A stretch of 40,298 bases of DNA from positions 1 through 40,298 of the IMG/VR virus record IMGVR_UViG_3300025154_000034; one strand, given 5' to 3'. The stretch is from a virus. Below are positions 24,454 through 31,010 of the stretch, one piece after another (the first letter of the stretch is position 1; every line of letters begins with the position of its first letter). A program made the position numbers and the translations under genes. The notes below the pieces were generated by a model that saw only the letters and a list, made by a program, of their open reading frames with translations, was not told the DNA's origin and did no database searches.

Positions 24454-24495
24454 AATCAGCCTTTACACTTAATCGGTAGGGGCTGATTTTGTATT
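24454..24495 (+). terminator. Rho-independent terminator of the tRNA/ncRNA unit
   Basis: AATCAGCCTTTAC (24454-24466) pairs over 13 positions with GTAGGGGCTGATT (24476-24488), including two G-U pairs, with a nine-base loop. TTGTATT follows. The transcript from near 24128 to here would be about 360 bases. Confidence 0.75.
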
Positions 24496-24984
24496 CCTTA
24501 TTACCACTTACATGTTAAAACGATAATACAGCTTACACACTATTACTTCTTTTCATATCTGCAAACAATACAAAACTGTATATTATATAACAACGAAAAG
24601 AATGCCAACTTGCATAGTAAAACCCGTCCAAAGTGCATAGTTGTCATGTCGCGTTTTCGCGATTTTCTTTATATGAGCCGGTTGTCATGTAAAGATTTTT
24701 GATTATTTGCGATATTAGATAAGCGCGGTAACCTGCAATCTATTACCGATAATCGCGATAATTCGATAGTAACCCGTCACCAATTGCATCTTAGTGTGAA
24801 ATCCCCAAGGTTTTACCGAAGGTATTGCCACATTGTTCCTTTGTGTTCTGTGTAGATTATCACGGAATACGTTTGTAATTTGTGTACAATTTATTCAATG
24901 GCGATGATTAAATTCTGGGAATGACTTCCCATTTGTAGCGTGAATTTTGGGAAGTGGAATGATACTACAATCCTGCTACAAGCA
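24496..24984. other. Gene-free AT-rich region with short repeats (possible replication origin or regulatory site)
   Basis: No gene is visible on either strand. The region lies between two converging terminators. It holds GTTGTCATGT twice (24640-24649, 24681-24690), AACCCGTC twice (24621-24628, 24771-24778), TGCATAG twice (24611-24617, 24634-24640), a CGCG-TTTT-CGCG hairpin (24650-24661), GATAATCGCGATAATTCG, a GGGAA-TGAC-TTCCC hairpin (24917-24930) and several short A/T runs. Such clusters suit protein binding or an origin. An alternative origin lies inside the initiator gene, so the assignment is open. Confidence 0.4.
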
Positions 24985-25020
24985 CAAAATAAAGGACGTA
25001 GAGCGATTATCCTACGTCCT
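24985..25020 (-). terminator. Terminator of the minus-strand early operon
   Basis: AGGACGTAG (24993-25001) and CTACGTCCT (25012-25020) form a perfect nine-base-pair stem. Read on the minus strand, the stem is followed by TTATTTTG, a usable U-tract. It lies 26 bases after the last minus-strand gene. Confidence 0.75.
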
Positions 25021-25046
25021 AGATATAAATTGATATTATGCTGATA

Positions 25047-25190
25047 TTATCCGTAATATGTATCATCCTTTTTTCCAAAGTTGTCGCCACGTGCAGACGC
25101 TTGACATATCGCGATTATGAACACGCCGAATAGTGTACCGACGAACATGCCAATAACAAACCAGATGAAGCCAATCCAGAATGGCGTCAT
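25047..25190 (-). CDS. Small membrane protein (DUF3789-like), 47 residues
   Basis: The minus strand encodes 47 residues: a start of MTPFWIGFIWFVIGMFVGT with a long hydrophobic segment (residues 4-29), then a polar, charged tail ending DDTYYG. The pattern of a Trp-rich single span with GxxxG-like glycines matches the small phage DUF3789 proteins. AAGGATGA lies upstream on the minus strand, and the start overlaps the previous stop by four bases. It is the last gene of the operon. Function unknown. Confidence 0.65.
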   Translation of the reverse strand: MTPFWIGFIWFVIGMFVGTLFGVFIIAICQASARGDNFGKKDDTYYG

Positions 25191-25321
25191 GATTCATCCT
25201 TATACATACTAATTTCATTATCTTGGCGTTCCCATCTTTTTCCACACGCAACACCAACCCAGAATAAAACGTTAATAAATATAAGTATGCCTACTGCCAA
25301 CTGTAAACTAATCTCATTCAT
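25187..25321 (-). CDS. Small membrane protein, 44 residues
   Basis: This short gene encodes 44 residues with one membrane span (LAVGILIFINVLFWVGVA, residues 8-25), followed by a basic stretch CGKRWERQD and a polar tail. It starts at a TGATG overlap with the upstream gene and ends in an ATGA overlap with the downstream gene, so it is translationally coupled at both ends. No family is recognised. Confidence 0.6.
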   Translation of the reverse strand: MNEISLQLAVGILIFINVLFWVGVACGKRWERQDNEISMYKDES

Positions 25322-25509
25322 CACTCACCTTCCTTTTGTGCGTCTGTTGCAATTACCCCTGTTACTCCTATTCGCTCTCCGCTGTCTGTCACAATAACAA
25401 CGTTGTCTATAAAGTCTAATAGCAGCTTGCTTTGTTCTGGTGTCAATTCACAACTTATCTGATATAGATAGCTCATTCTGATTGCTGCGTATATTTTTTC
25501 AAACATCAT
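25321..25509 (-). CDS. Hypothetical early protein, 62 residues
   Basis: This protein of 62 residues has an N-terminal helix (FEKIYAAIRMSYLY), a second helix (PEQSKLLLDFIDNV) and a C-terminal segment with VVIVTDSGERIGVTGV. I do not recognise it. It shares four bases with the upstream DUF551-like gene and one with the downstream gene. The tight packing in the operon supports a real gene. Confidence 0.55.
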   Translation of the reverse strand: MMFEKIYAAIRMSYLYQISCELTPEQSKLLLDFIDNVVIVTDSGERIGVTGVIATDAQKEGE

Positions 25510-25958
25510 TCACCGTCCTTTTGTCGTTGGGGTATGGGAATATTTGTACGCCAAAACACAATATTATCTCCCGATACCCACTGTCTACCGTCAAAATAAC
25601 AATACCATTCATCTAATAATCTACTATTAGTAAATAAAGCCTTTATATTTCCGTGTACTGCATATTTTCCTTCTTTTTCCGGCAACCTCTCGCTCACAGG
25701 TATCCACCTTTGCTCGGATTCCAGTTCTGCTATGCGTTTATCACGTCTTTGAATTGTGTTTGTAAGTGTTTCAAATACAGTTTGTTTTTTGCATTCAACT
25801 AATTCAATTATTGCTTGTAATCGTTGGATTTCGTCAAGAAGCATATTAATAAAACATTCATGATGAACTATCCAGCATACATCATGGTGAGACCTATTTT
25901 CTAGGATTTGATTGTGTTTTCTAACATCCTCAATCCATTCAGGTGTAAATTCATTCAT
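25506..25958 (-). CDS. DUF551-containing early protein with coiled-coil N-terminus
   Basis: This protein of 150 residues has two parts. Residues 1-80 contain FTPEWIEDVRKHNQI, then a coiled coil with LLDEIQRLQAIIEL; this part resembles the proteins at 26605 and 26256. From about residue 84 it reads RWIPVSERLPEKEGKYAV, the hallmark of DUF551, which is common in phages and has no known function, and ends with WYCYFDGRQWV and IVFWR. The DUF551 tail seems joined to a shared N-terminal module. It overlaps its neighbours by 4-8 bases. Confidence 0.72.
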   Translation of the reverse strand: MNEFTPEWIEDVRKHNQILENRSHHDVCWIVHHECFINMLLDEIQRLQAIIELVECKKQTVFETLTNTIQRRDKRIAELESEQRWIPVSERLPEKEGKYAVHGNIKALFTNSRLLDEWYCYFDGRQWVSGDNIVFWRTNIPIPQRQKDGE

Positions 25959-26259
25959 CGTTCACCTCTTCTAGGGCTTGTTTTATAACAATATCAATCT
26001 CAATGAGAGCGTCTATCAATCTTATATTTTGCTTATTGTGAGTTAGATCCCATATTTCTATCAACGCTTTCCTTAACCTCTCAATCTCCCATTCGATAGG
26101 GTGGGGGTCGGTCATCTCATTCCATTCTTTGATAGTTGCACATCTAAAACGGTTTTGGCATTTTAAATTTGTACAACAAATACGCTCACCGTTTTTTCGT
26201 ATAGAATTACTAAACGCTTTACTTCCACATAGCTGGCATGGTTTCAATTCTTCATTCAT
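25951..26259 (-). CDS. Lar-like zinc-ribbon protein
   Basis: This protein of 102 residues begins MNEELKPCQLCGSKAF, then has RICCTNLKCQNRF and IKEWNEM. The CxxC...CxxxxC layout followed by a WN motif is typical of Lar-type (restriction alleviation) zinc-ribbon proteins of phages. The C-terminal half is a helix pair. I chose ATG at 26259 because GGAGG lies upstream and the start makes an ATGA overlap; a longer start at 26310 would overlap the upstream gene by 55 bases. Whether it counters restriction here is unknown. Confidence 0.68.
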   Translation of the reverse strand: MNEELKPCQLCGSKAFSNSIRKNGERICCTNLKCQNRFRCATIKEWNEMTDPHPIEWEIERLRKALIEIWDLTHNKQNIRLIDALIEIDIVIKQALEEVNDE

Positions 26260-26597
26260 CTCTGCCTCCACTTTCCCATATTCAACAGGTGAATAAATCG
26301 CATCCGACACATGTGGTCAGGTGCCTTGAATTGCACAAACTCCTCTGCCAGCCGTTCAAAGTCTGCCAGCCTCGCGTCCAGATAATCGCGCTCCTGCTCC
26401 AATTCTGATATTTCGTCTTCGTGCATGTGAAGCTCTGATTCAAGTTGTACTGATCGGTCTAACATTAATTTCAGTTTATTGTCTATAAAGTTGATGTAAT
26501 TCTCAAGTGATCTTTTCTTATCAATCAACTTCAATATAGTCGATGTAGCTGTTTGTATTTCGTCTGTCTGTCTGATTGCGTGCCAAAGGTTCACCAT
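26256..26597 (-). CDS. Coiled-coil early protein
   Basis: This protein has about 113 residues from ATG 26597; a start at 26648 would give 130 but overlap the upstream gene by 44 bases. An AGGAGG lies about 12 bases before ATG 26597, a little far. The sequence is mostly a long coiled coil (LDRSVQLESELHMHEDEISELEQERDYL is broken by few turns), and the first 30 residues resemble those of the genes at 26605 and 25506. No function is known. Confidence 0.58.
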   Translation of the reverse strand: MVNLWHAIRQTDEIQTATSTILKLIDKKRSLENYINFIDNKLKLMLDRSVQLESELHMHEDEISELEQERDYLDARLADFERLAEEFVQFKAPDHMCRMRFIHLLNMGKWRQR

Positions 26598-26604
26598 GTC
26601 TTTG

Positions 26605-26823
26605 TCAATCCTCCTGTCGTGTAATCGAATGTAATAGTGGGGTGACATAACAACAATCTGAGCATTTATTGAATCGTTCCTGCTCCAACTCCTGTAAGCA
26701 CGTGCGCAGGCGTTCTATTTCATCGAGCATTTCAATTATTAAAGGTGAAACTGTTTGTACTTCTGCTTTCGTTTTAATAGCCCATCGTATATTTTCAATT
26801 CGTTCGGACGTAAATTCAATCAT
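26605..26823 (-). CDS. Short paralogous coiled-coil protein
   Basis: This protein of 72 residues starts MIEFTSERIENIRWAIK, then has IEMLDEIERLRTCLQELEQER, a coiled coil, and a Cys-containing end (CSDCCYVTPLL). The N-terminal half closely resembles that of the DUF551 protein (FTPEWIEDV...LLDEIQRLQ). ATG 26823 overlaps the stop of the 32-residue protein by one base; a GTG three bases earlier is also possible. Function unknown. Confidence 0.6.
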   Translation of the reverse strand: MIEFTSERIENIRWAIKTKAEVQTVSPLIIEMLDEIERLRTCLQELEQERFNKCSDCCYVTPLLHSITRQED

Positions 26824-26921
26824 CACTCCTCTCTTTCTTTTCCAACATCATACCCGAAATAAAAACCCATTATGAACATAACTACCATAACAAAAATTAG
26901 AAGCCAGTCTATTTCTTCCAT
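26823..26921 (-). CDS. Very small membrane protein, 32 residues
   Basis: The minus strand encodes 32 residues: a short acidic start MEEIDW, a hydrophobic span (LLIFVMVVMFIMGFYFGY) and a charged end DVGKEREE. TAGGAGGAG is upstream at the right spacing, and the stop overlaps the next start by one base. These support a true gene despite its size. Function unknown. Confidence 0.55.
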   Translation of the reverse strand: MEEIDWLLIFVMVVMFIMGFYFGYDVGKEREE

Positions 26922-26929
26922 CACTCCTC

Positions 26930-27139
26930 CTACCATGTCATTTCTAATCTCCCTGAAGTAAAATTATACGCTGTTGTCGCGTGTCGTTCGTCATCAATCA
27001 TCTGTTGTGCGCTGGTATGAATTGCTGGACGTAGTTCAAACATACTACAGCCGTTACATTGTGGTGTACCAATTTTGATACAATGTTCCTGATAATCAGG
27101 GGCAAATAAGATACGGGCGTGGGTGCAGCGGTGTTGCAT
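26930..27139 (-). CDS. Cys/His-rich early protein, 69 residues
   Basis: This protein of 69 residues contains HRCTHARI near the start and later C-x9-C-x2-C (CIKIGTPQCNGC), which could bind a metal ion. The rest is polar. ATG 27139 is preferred, with GGAG five bases upstream; a GTG two codons earlier is possible. It follows the 130-residue protein by a few bases. No family is recognised. Confidence 0.55.
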   Translation of the reverse strand: MQHRCTHARILFAPDYQEHCIKIGTPQCNGCSMFELRPAIHTSAQQMIDDERHATTAYNFTSGRLEMTW

Positions 27140-27147
27140 GTTCACTC

Positions 27148-27540
27148 CTATTTTATCTTTACGGTTACAGATGGTGTTCCCTCTTTGATTACAAGAGGTT
27201 CAATCTTTGCATCCTTGCAAACATTTGACCAGTTTACTTTTTCTTCAATCCGTGTAAACTCTGTGATAATATCAGGATCAATCAACGGTTTAGCGGATTC
27301 CCAGTCAACGTATTCTGTCCTCGTTGTGTTGGAAGTAATCCAATAAACTGGAGCGGTTTTACCTGGTGTTTCATAATCCAATTCTCTACGACCATTTGTA
27401 TAACTTGCCACAACACTTCCAACTTTTTGACTTGATTGTAGCTCTAATACTGCCTGCTTGATTTCTGTTTCCAGTGTGTCAAGCTCGTTTTTTTTGGCTT
27501 CCCATTCTAGCATTTTTGCTGCTAATTCTGATGCGTTCAT
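27148..27540 (-). CDS. Early protein of the recombination cluster, 130 residues
   Basis: This protein of 130 residues begins with a charged helix (LAAKMLEWEAKKNELDTLET, about 7-26), followed by a mixed alpha/beta part (VASYTNGRRELDYETPG) and ends IKEGTPSVTVKIK. Proteins of this kind are often encoded next to recombination genes in phages. GAGAGGA precedes the start. It lies 43 bases after the stop of the gene at 27584. I cannot assign a function. Confidence 0.6.
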   Translation of the reverse strand: MNASELAAKMLEWEAKKNELDTLETEIKQAVLELQSSQKVGSVVASYTNGRRELDYETPGKTAPVYWITSNTTRTEYVDWESAKPLIDPDIITEFTRIEEKVNWSNVCKDAKIEPLVIKEGTPSVTVKIK

Positions 27541-27583
27541 TTCAAATCCTCTCTATGCGTTAACATGCGCATCCCGTATATGA

Positions 27584-28588
27584 TTATTGTCGTGATTCTA
27601 ATATCACCTTACAAGCGTCAAGTTTTCGCTCTCTATCTTCGCGTTCAATGTCGCCCATTGGTGATTTTAGTTTCTTTTGTAGTGCGTTTGCCATTACTGA
27701 TAATTTATCAGTTGGCAGGTCGCCATATTTCACGCCGTCGCTATTAACTTCGCTTATTGCCATTTCAAGGCTCATGCTGGATTTCACCTGTCCACCTAAT
27801 TCAACGGCGGCGTCAACCATGGATTCGGGTTCGTCGAACCATTCTACGGGCGGTGGTGTTTGTTGCACAGTCTGCTTTGCTTTGGCTGGTTGTTTCTTGT
27901 CAGGCTCAACGGGTACAAATTCAGCGTCGATGTAGTCCTCAATATCTTGGGTAAAATATTCACTGGCATTTGTGGCTAATAATACAGCCGCGATGTAGGC
28001 TCGTTTTTGTCCCATTTTCTGAAGCGTGTTCACAATATCCGCGATGTCAGGGTTCTTGATTTGTCCACGTGGCTGGTCTTCGATTGATTTGTCACCTTTG
28101 GAAAATTTAGCATTGCAGCCGCCTATTTTACCGAAGCAATACCACCCGTCGTCGAACTTTGATTTTTTGATAGTGTCAGATCCACACTTCGGACATTTGA
28201 TGTCAGCCGAACGATAGCGGTATTTTTTCTCAAAGCTATTACAGCTACCTTCGCCCTCTGCAATTACTTTTCCGTTGCGTGTCAGGGTGCATTTGTACCA
28301 GTAATTGAAGAACGATTCTCCGCCGTGATTTTCACCAGTCCAGTCCTCTGATTTTTCGATGATTGCAAACTGGGTGGATAATCCGAAGAATGTTGATAGT
28401 TTTTCAGCACCAGGCTTCAATAATGTTGGTTTACTGGTTCCCGGGATAATACCGTAATCAACTTCGTTCTTCAGAATACTCTGGATGAAGTCCTTCATGT
28501 CTTGATACCGTTGCAATGCCCCTTGAACGTTTACCACCGGGGCTATAAATAAATTGTTGTCGCGTACTGCTAATCCTTGTTCTGTCAT
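27584..28588 (-). CDS. Conserved phage protein with zinc ribbon, recombination-associated
   Basis: This protein of 334 residues begins with a domain holding NEVDYGIIPGTSKPTLLKPG and AEKLSTFFGL (about 40-68), a signature I know from many phage and plasmid proteins near recombination genes, usually labelled hypothetical. A zinc ribbon follows, CPKCGSDT...CFGKIGGC (about 132-158). Then comes QMGQKRAYIAAVLLAT-like sequence with an ALxxxA helix, also found in single-strand annealing proteins. The C-terminal 120 residues are polar linker and helices. A role in DNA recombination or single-strand annealing is plausible but unproven. It is the first large gene of the operon. Confidence 0.65.
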   Translation of the reverse strand: MTEQGLAVRDNNLFIAPVVNVQGALQRYQDMKDFIQSILKNEVDYGIIPGTSKPTLLKPGAEKLSTFFGLSTQFAIIEKSEDWTGENHGGESFFNYWYKCTLTRNGKVIAEGEGSCNSFEKKYRYRSADIKCPKCGSDTIKKSKFDDGWYCFGKIGGCNAKFSKGDKSIEDQPRGQIKNPDIADIVNTLQKMGQKRAYIAAVLLATNASEYFTQDIEDYIDAEFVPVEPDKKQPAKAKQTVQQTPPPVEWFDEPESMVDAAVELGGQVKSSMSLEMAISEVNSDGVKYGDLPTDKLSVMANALQKKLKSPMGDIEREDRERKLDACKVILESRQ

Positions 28589-28589
28589 C

Positions 28590-28676
28590 TCATCTCTCCT
28601 TCGCTAACATATCTGCTAATTTCGCCATTATGGCGGTGGTGCCGAACACTAACATGATTATGATTTCTACTGGCAT
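28590..28676 (-). CDS. Tiny membrane protein, 28 residues
   Basis: This gene on the minus strand encodes 28 residues with one hydrophobic span (VEIIIMLVFGTTAIMA) and a charged end. AAGGAG lies at the right distance from the ATG, and the stop is within two bases of the next start. It is too short for a firm call but fits the pattern of small membrane proteins in this operon. Confidence 0.42.
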   Translation of the reverse strand: MPVEIIIMLVFGTTAIMAKLADMLAKER

Positions 28677-28721
28677 TGGTACTCCTTGCCGGTTATAAAG
28701 CCACCGGCGGGGCTGGTAAAA

Positions 28722-28889
28722 TTATTCATCGTATGTATAAATCAATGGTCGGTTATTTTTTTCTGTCCACTCCGTAACTTTTCTCAATATAACAAAATAT
28801 CCCTTGCTAAAGCGCTCAACGCTCTCTAATTCTTTATATAATTTGTGTGCTTCGTTTTCCAGTTTTTCTTGTTCATGTGTTAGGTTCAT
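28722..28889 (-). CDS. Small helical early protein, 55 residues
   Basis: This protein of 55 residues is charged and helical: EQEKLENEAHKLYKELE, then VERFSKGYFVILRKVTEW and a polar end. AGGAG precedes the ATG at 28889 by six bases. It is not recognised. A hairpin (GCCGGT/ACCGGC, 28688-28708) lies between it and the next gene. Confidence 0.55.
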   Translation of the reverse strand: MNLTHEQEKLENEAHKLYKELESVERFSKGYFVILRKVTEWTEKNNRPLIYTYDE

Positions 28890-28918
28890 CTCAATCTCCT
28901 GTTTGTTGTTCGTTCTAT

Positions 28919-28958
28919 GTATCTATAATAGCAGATTCCACATCGCAATAATAGATAC
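28919..28958. repeat. Inverted repeat in the early operon leader
   Basis: GTATCTAT (28919-28926) and ATAGATAC (28951-28958) form an eight-base inverted repeat with 24 bases between. The left arm overlaps a TATAAT (28924-28929, plus strand), and a TATTAT is present on the minus strand. It could be an operator or an internal promoter for the genes after 28889. Evidence is weak. Confidence 0.35.
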
Positions 28959-28969
28959 AAATGTTCTAT

Positions 28970-29158
28970 TTATTCGGATTCGATTTCAATAACTAAAGGA
29001 CACCATATTGGACGTTCTTTTCCTTGTATATAATTATCATTCACAGCAACACACCACCACAAAAATGGTATATCAATCCTTATCGCACGAAACCTTGAGA
29101 AACAACAATCTCTACAACTTTCCGGCACCTCATCCACTACGATCTTGATTACGTTCAT
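28970..29158 (-). CDS. Cys-rich early protein, paralog of the one at 35376
   Basis: This protein of 62 residues begins IKIVVDEVPESCRDCCF, has a central Trp-Trp-Cys and ends PIWCPLVIEI. The pattern V-D-E-(V/L)-P-E-x-C-x2-C ... W-C-P-L is shared with the 74-residue protein at 35376-35600 on the other strand. The four Cys positions suggest a zinc knuckle. Its start shares one base with the stop of the upstream gene (TAATG). Function unknown. Confidence 0.65.
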   Translation of the reverse strand: MNVIKIVVDEVPESCRDCCFSRFRAIRIDIPFLWWCVAVNDNYIQGKERPIWCPLVIEIESE

Positions 29159-29463
29159 TATTCACCTCTCCGCATATAACTTGTTGTGTAATCCCATTCC
29201 TTCGCTGGGTCATACTCAGGCTCAATCTCCGGCAAGCAGTCACCCGGCCCGAACGGGTCAACATTCAGCATGTCGTGAAGCTCGTCCAGCAGCATGTCGG
29301 CGCGGGCGATGGCTTCGTTTGTTTGTGCGGTGCGTTCTGCCAGTCTGCCGAATGGGTCGTAGCCTTCACGTACTTTGCCGCCTTCAATAATCCAGTTCAC
29401 CATCCATGGTGTCAGCTCAATTTCCTTGTCGTAGTCGTCGGTTGCTTCGTTATATAATTGCAT
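29158..29463 (-). CDS. First gene of the minus-strand early operon, hypothetical
   Basis: This acidic protein of 101 residues has YDKEIELTPWMVNWIIEGG near the start, a central helix (ERTAQTNEAIARADMLLDEL) and an acidic tail. AAAGGAG precedes the ATG, and the gene lies just after a strong promoter, so it should be made early. I recognise no family. An anti-host or regulatory role would suit its place but is speculative. Confidence 0.6.
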   Translation of the reverse strand: MQLYNEATDDYDKEIELTPWMVNWIIEGGKVREGYDPFGRLAERTAQTNEAIARADMLLDELHDMLNVDPFGPGDCLPEIEPEYDPAKEWDYTTSYMRRGE

Positions 29464-29490
29464 ATCAATCTCCTTTGTTATCTTATATAG

Positions 29491-29518
29491 ATTATACAGC
29501 TTATTTTATGAAAGTCAA
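29491..29518 (-). promoter_or_regulatory. Minus-strand early promoter
   Basis: Read on the minus strand, TTGACT (29513-29518) and TATAAT (29491-29496) are separated by 16 bases. This is a near-consensus promoter that should drive the whole leftward early operon. Its -35 box is part of the inverted repeat shared with the rightward promoter. Confidence 0.82.
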
Positions 29519-29543
29519 GGGTTTTTAGTAATTGCTTGACTTT
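29511..29543. promoter_or_regulatory. Symmetric operator-like inverted repeat between divergent promoters
   Basis: AAAGTCAAG (29511-29519) and CTTGACTTT (29535-29543) form a perfect nine-base inverted repeat with 15 bases between. Each arm contains the -35 box of one promoter. One dimeric repressor or activator bound here could control both operons. The HTH protein encoded at 29583 is an obvious candidate regulator. Confidence 0.65.
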
Positions 29544-29563
29544 TTGTTATAAAGTGGTATTAT
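29536..29563 (+). promoter_or_regulatory. Plus-strand early promoter
   Basis: TTGACT (29536-29541) and TATTAT (29558-29563) are separated by 16 bases. This promoter should transcribe the HTH, HNH and primase genes. It mirrors the minus-strand promoter. Confidence 0.78.
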
Positions 29564-29582
29564 TATATAAACGGAGGTACTT

Positions 29583-29795
29583 ATGGTAAAAGATAGAGGC
29601 AAAAAGCTACGCAATGAATTACAGTGGGTAATGGTATTGAAGCTACGTAAAAGCGGTATGACATACCAAAAGATCGGTGATACCCTGGGTATTAGTAAGC
29701 AGCGCGTCCACCAGCTTATCAACCTGGCAAAGGTTCACCGAACAAAACATGACGGGGAATTGTCGGATAAGATTGGAAAGTTGATGGTGACATAA
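29583..29795 (+). CDS. Helix-turn-helix regulator (sigma region 4-like)
   Basis: This protein of 70 residues has a clear HTH: MTYQKIGDTLGISKQRVHQLIN (about 26-47 with a turn at LGIS), as found in sigma-70 region 4 and small phage regulators. Its N-terminus is basic. ACGGAGG lies before ATG 29583. It is the first gene after the rightward early promoter and next to a symmetric operator-like site, so it may autoregulate both promoters or redirect host RNA polymerase. Confidence 0.72.
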   Translation: MVKDRGKKLRNELQWVMVLKLRKSGMTYQKIGDTLGISKQRVHQLINLAKVHRTKHDGELSDKIGKLMVT

Positions 29796-30139
29796 TGTCT
29801 GATTATGCTGATAGTTTAGGAACATTACTAGCTGATTTTTGGATTGAAAATAGATTCATTAGAGAAGAACAATACACGTTTACATTACGGCCTGATTATA
29901 AAGAATACATCAAGTCTCCTGAATGGAAGGTTAAGGCGAAGGCATATAAAGAAAAAGTCGGATGGAAATGTCAACTTTGTAATAAACCTGGAAACGGTAA
30001 AACTTTGAACGCACACCACCGGACATATTCAACTTTAGGAAATGAAGACAATGATGTAATTGTATTGTGTAAAGAGTGTCACGCTGATTTCCACAGGAGA
30101 AAAGGCAATGTCATACAAAATAGCGGTATCGAGTTTTAA
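29795..30139 (+). CDS. HNH endonuclease
   Basis: This protein of 114 residues has a typical phage HNH domain: EWKVKAKAYKEKVGWKCQLC (about 46-65), LNAHHRTYSTLGNEDNDVIV (the conserved His-His pair), and LCKECHADFH. Four Cys residues bind a structural zinc. It starts at a TAATG overlap and its last 32 bases overlap the primase gene. It may nick DNA for packaging or replication, or be a mobile element; no intron is present. Confidence 0.85.
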   Translation: MSDYADSLGTLLADFWIENRFIREEQYTFTLRPDYKEYIKSPEWKVKAKAYKEKVGWKCQLCNKPGNGKTLNAHHRTYSTLGNEDNDVIVLCKECHADFHRRKGNVIQNSGIEF

Positions 30140-30986
30140 GCTAGACAAGAAGATTCCCCAGGGTTCGGACATGTGGTCAAAGTTTAACGCGTCATTCGTC
30201 AACTTCGAGCTTGAGCAAAAAAATATCATGGCAGCTATCTACCTGGGGAGATCCATTACCACACAACACAAGAATAACTGGAGGACATCTGAAAATTATA
30301 TTTGTGGTCAACACATTGGACTTGATTTCGACACCGGCGATAAAAGCAGCTCACTTGAACAATTATCACGGGATAAGTTTATAGCCAAGTATGCTTCATT
30401 CCTGTACACCACCATAAGCCATAAACCAGAGGAACCCAGGTCAAGGGTAATATTTCTTCTAGATCAACCAATCATGCAGGCCAAGAATTATACAATGGCA
30501 GCCAGTGCTTTATTGTGGCTATTTGGCACCGCTGATAGACAATGTAAAGATGCTGTACGATTTTTCTACGGTTCCCAGGGGTGCGAGTTTTACAAGATCA
30601 ATCAAGTGTTACCTGTTGATGTTATAAAGAAAATAATCCAGAACTATAAAGATAGTGGGGACAATGAGCGACGGTTGACGGTAAGAAAAAACTATCTGGC
30701 ACCTGCTTCACAGAAAGAGGTACAGGAAGCATTGAGGTTGATACCACCATGGGGCATTGCATACGATGAATGGGTTCAAGTGCTTATGGGGATTCATTCT
30801 GAATTTGGGGATGCCGGTTACAATCTGGCTGAAAGTTGGGCCGACGGTAAACAGGGCGAAGTGGAGCGAAAGTGGAAATCATTCCACGACAAAGGCAGCG
30901 AAGGCAGCGCGGTTACAATTGCGACGTTGTTTAGTATTGCCAAAAGATTCGGCTGGGTGAAATCGCATGAATCTCTTGACATTTGA
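30108..30986 (+). CDS. AEP-type primase with PriCT-2 domain
   Basis: This protein of 292 residues is a replication primase. The N-terminal part is an archaeo-eukaryotic primase-type domain: GLDFDTGD (71-78) carries the D-x-D metal site, and TISHKPEEPRSRV (near His105) the second motif. The C-terminal part has YDEWVQVLMGIHSEFG and WKSFHDKGSEGSAVTIATLF, which define PriCT-2. I chose ATG 30108, with AGGAG upstream; a longer reading from 30060 lies inside the HNH gene. With the DnaD-like initiator and helicase it forms the replication module. Confidence 0.83.
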   Translation: MSYKIAVSSFKLDKKIPQGSDMWSKFNASFVNFELEQKNIMAAIYLGRSITTQHKNNWRTSENYICGQHIGLDFDTGDKSSSLEQLSRDKFIAKYASFLYTTISHKPEEPRSRVIFLLDQPIMQAKNYTMAASALLWLFGTADRQCKDAVRFFYGSQGCEFYKINQVLPVDVIKKIIQNYKDSGDNERRLTVRKNYLAPASQKEVQEALRLIPPWGIAYDEWVQVLMGIHSEFGDAGYNLAESWADGKQGEVERKWKSFHDKGSEGSAVTIATLFSIAKRFGWVKSHESLDI

Positions 30987-31004
30987 AATGAATTGTTGTA
31001 TGAT
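30976..31004 (+). promoter_or_regulatory. Promoter for the leader RNA and replication operon
   Basis: TTGACA (30976-30981), 17-base spacer, TATGAT (30999-31004). This is close to consensus. Transcription should start near 31010-31012, exactly where the structured leader begins. It lies at the end of the primase gene. Confidence 0.82.
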
Positions 31005-31010
31005 GGTTAT

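Noticed and set aside
24476-24500. Bases resembling the 5' end of tmRNA (GGGGCTGATTTTG)
   Set aside because: They form the 3' arm of a 13-bp terminator stem, and no matching tRNA-like 3' end or tag frame follows.
25063-25257. Minus-strand frame of 64 residues over the small membrane genes
   Set aside because: It overlaps two coupled membrane-protein genes in another frame that have proper starts and hydrophobic spans.
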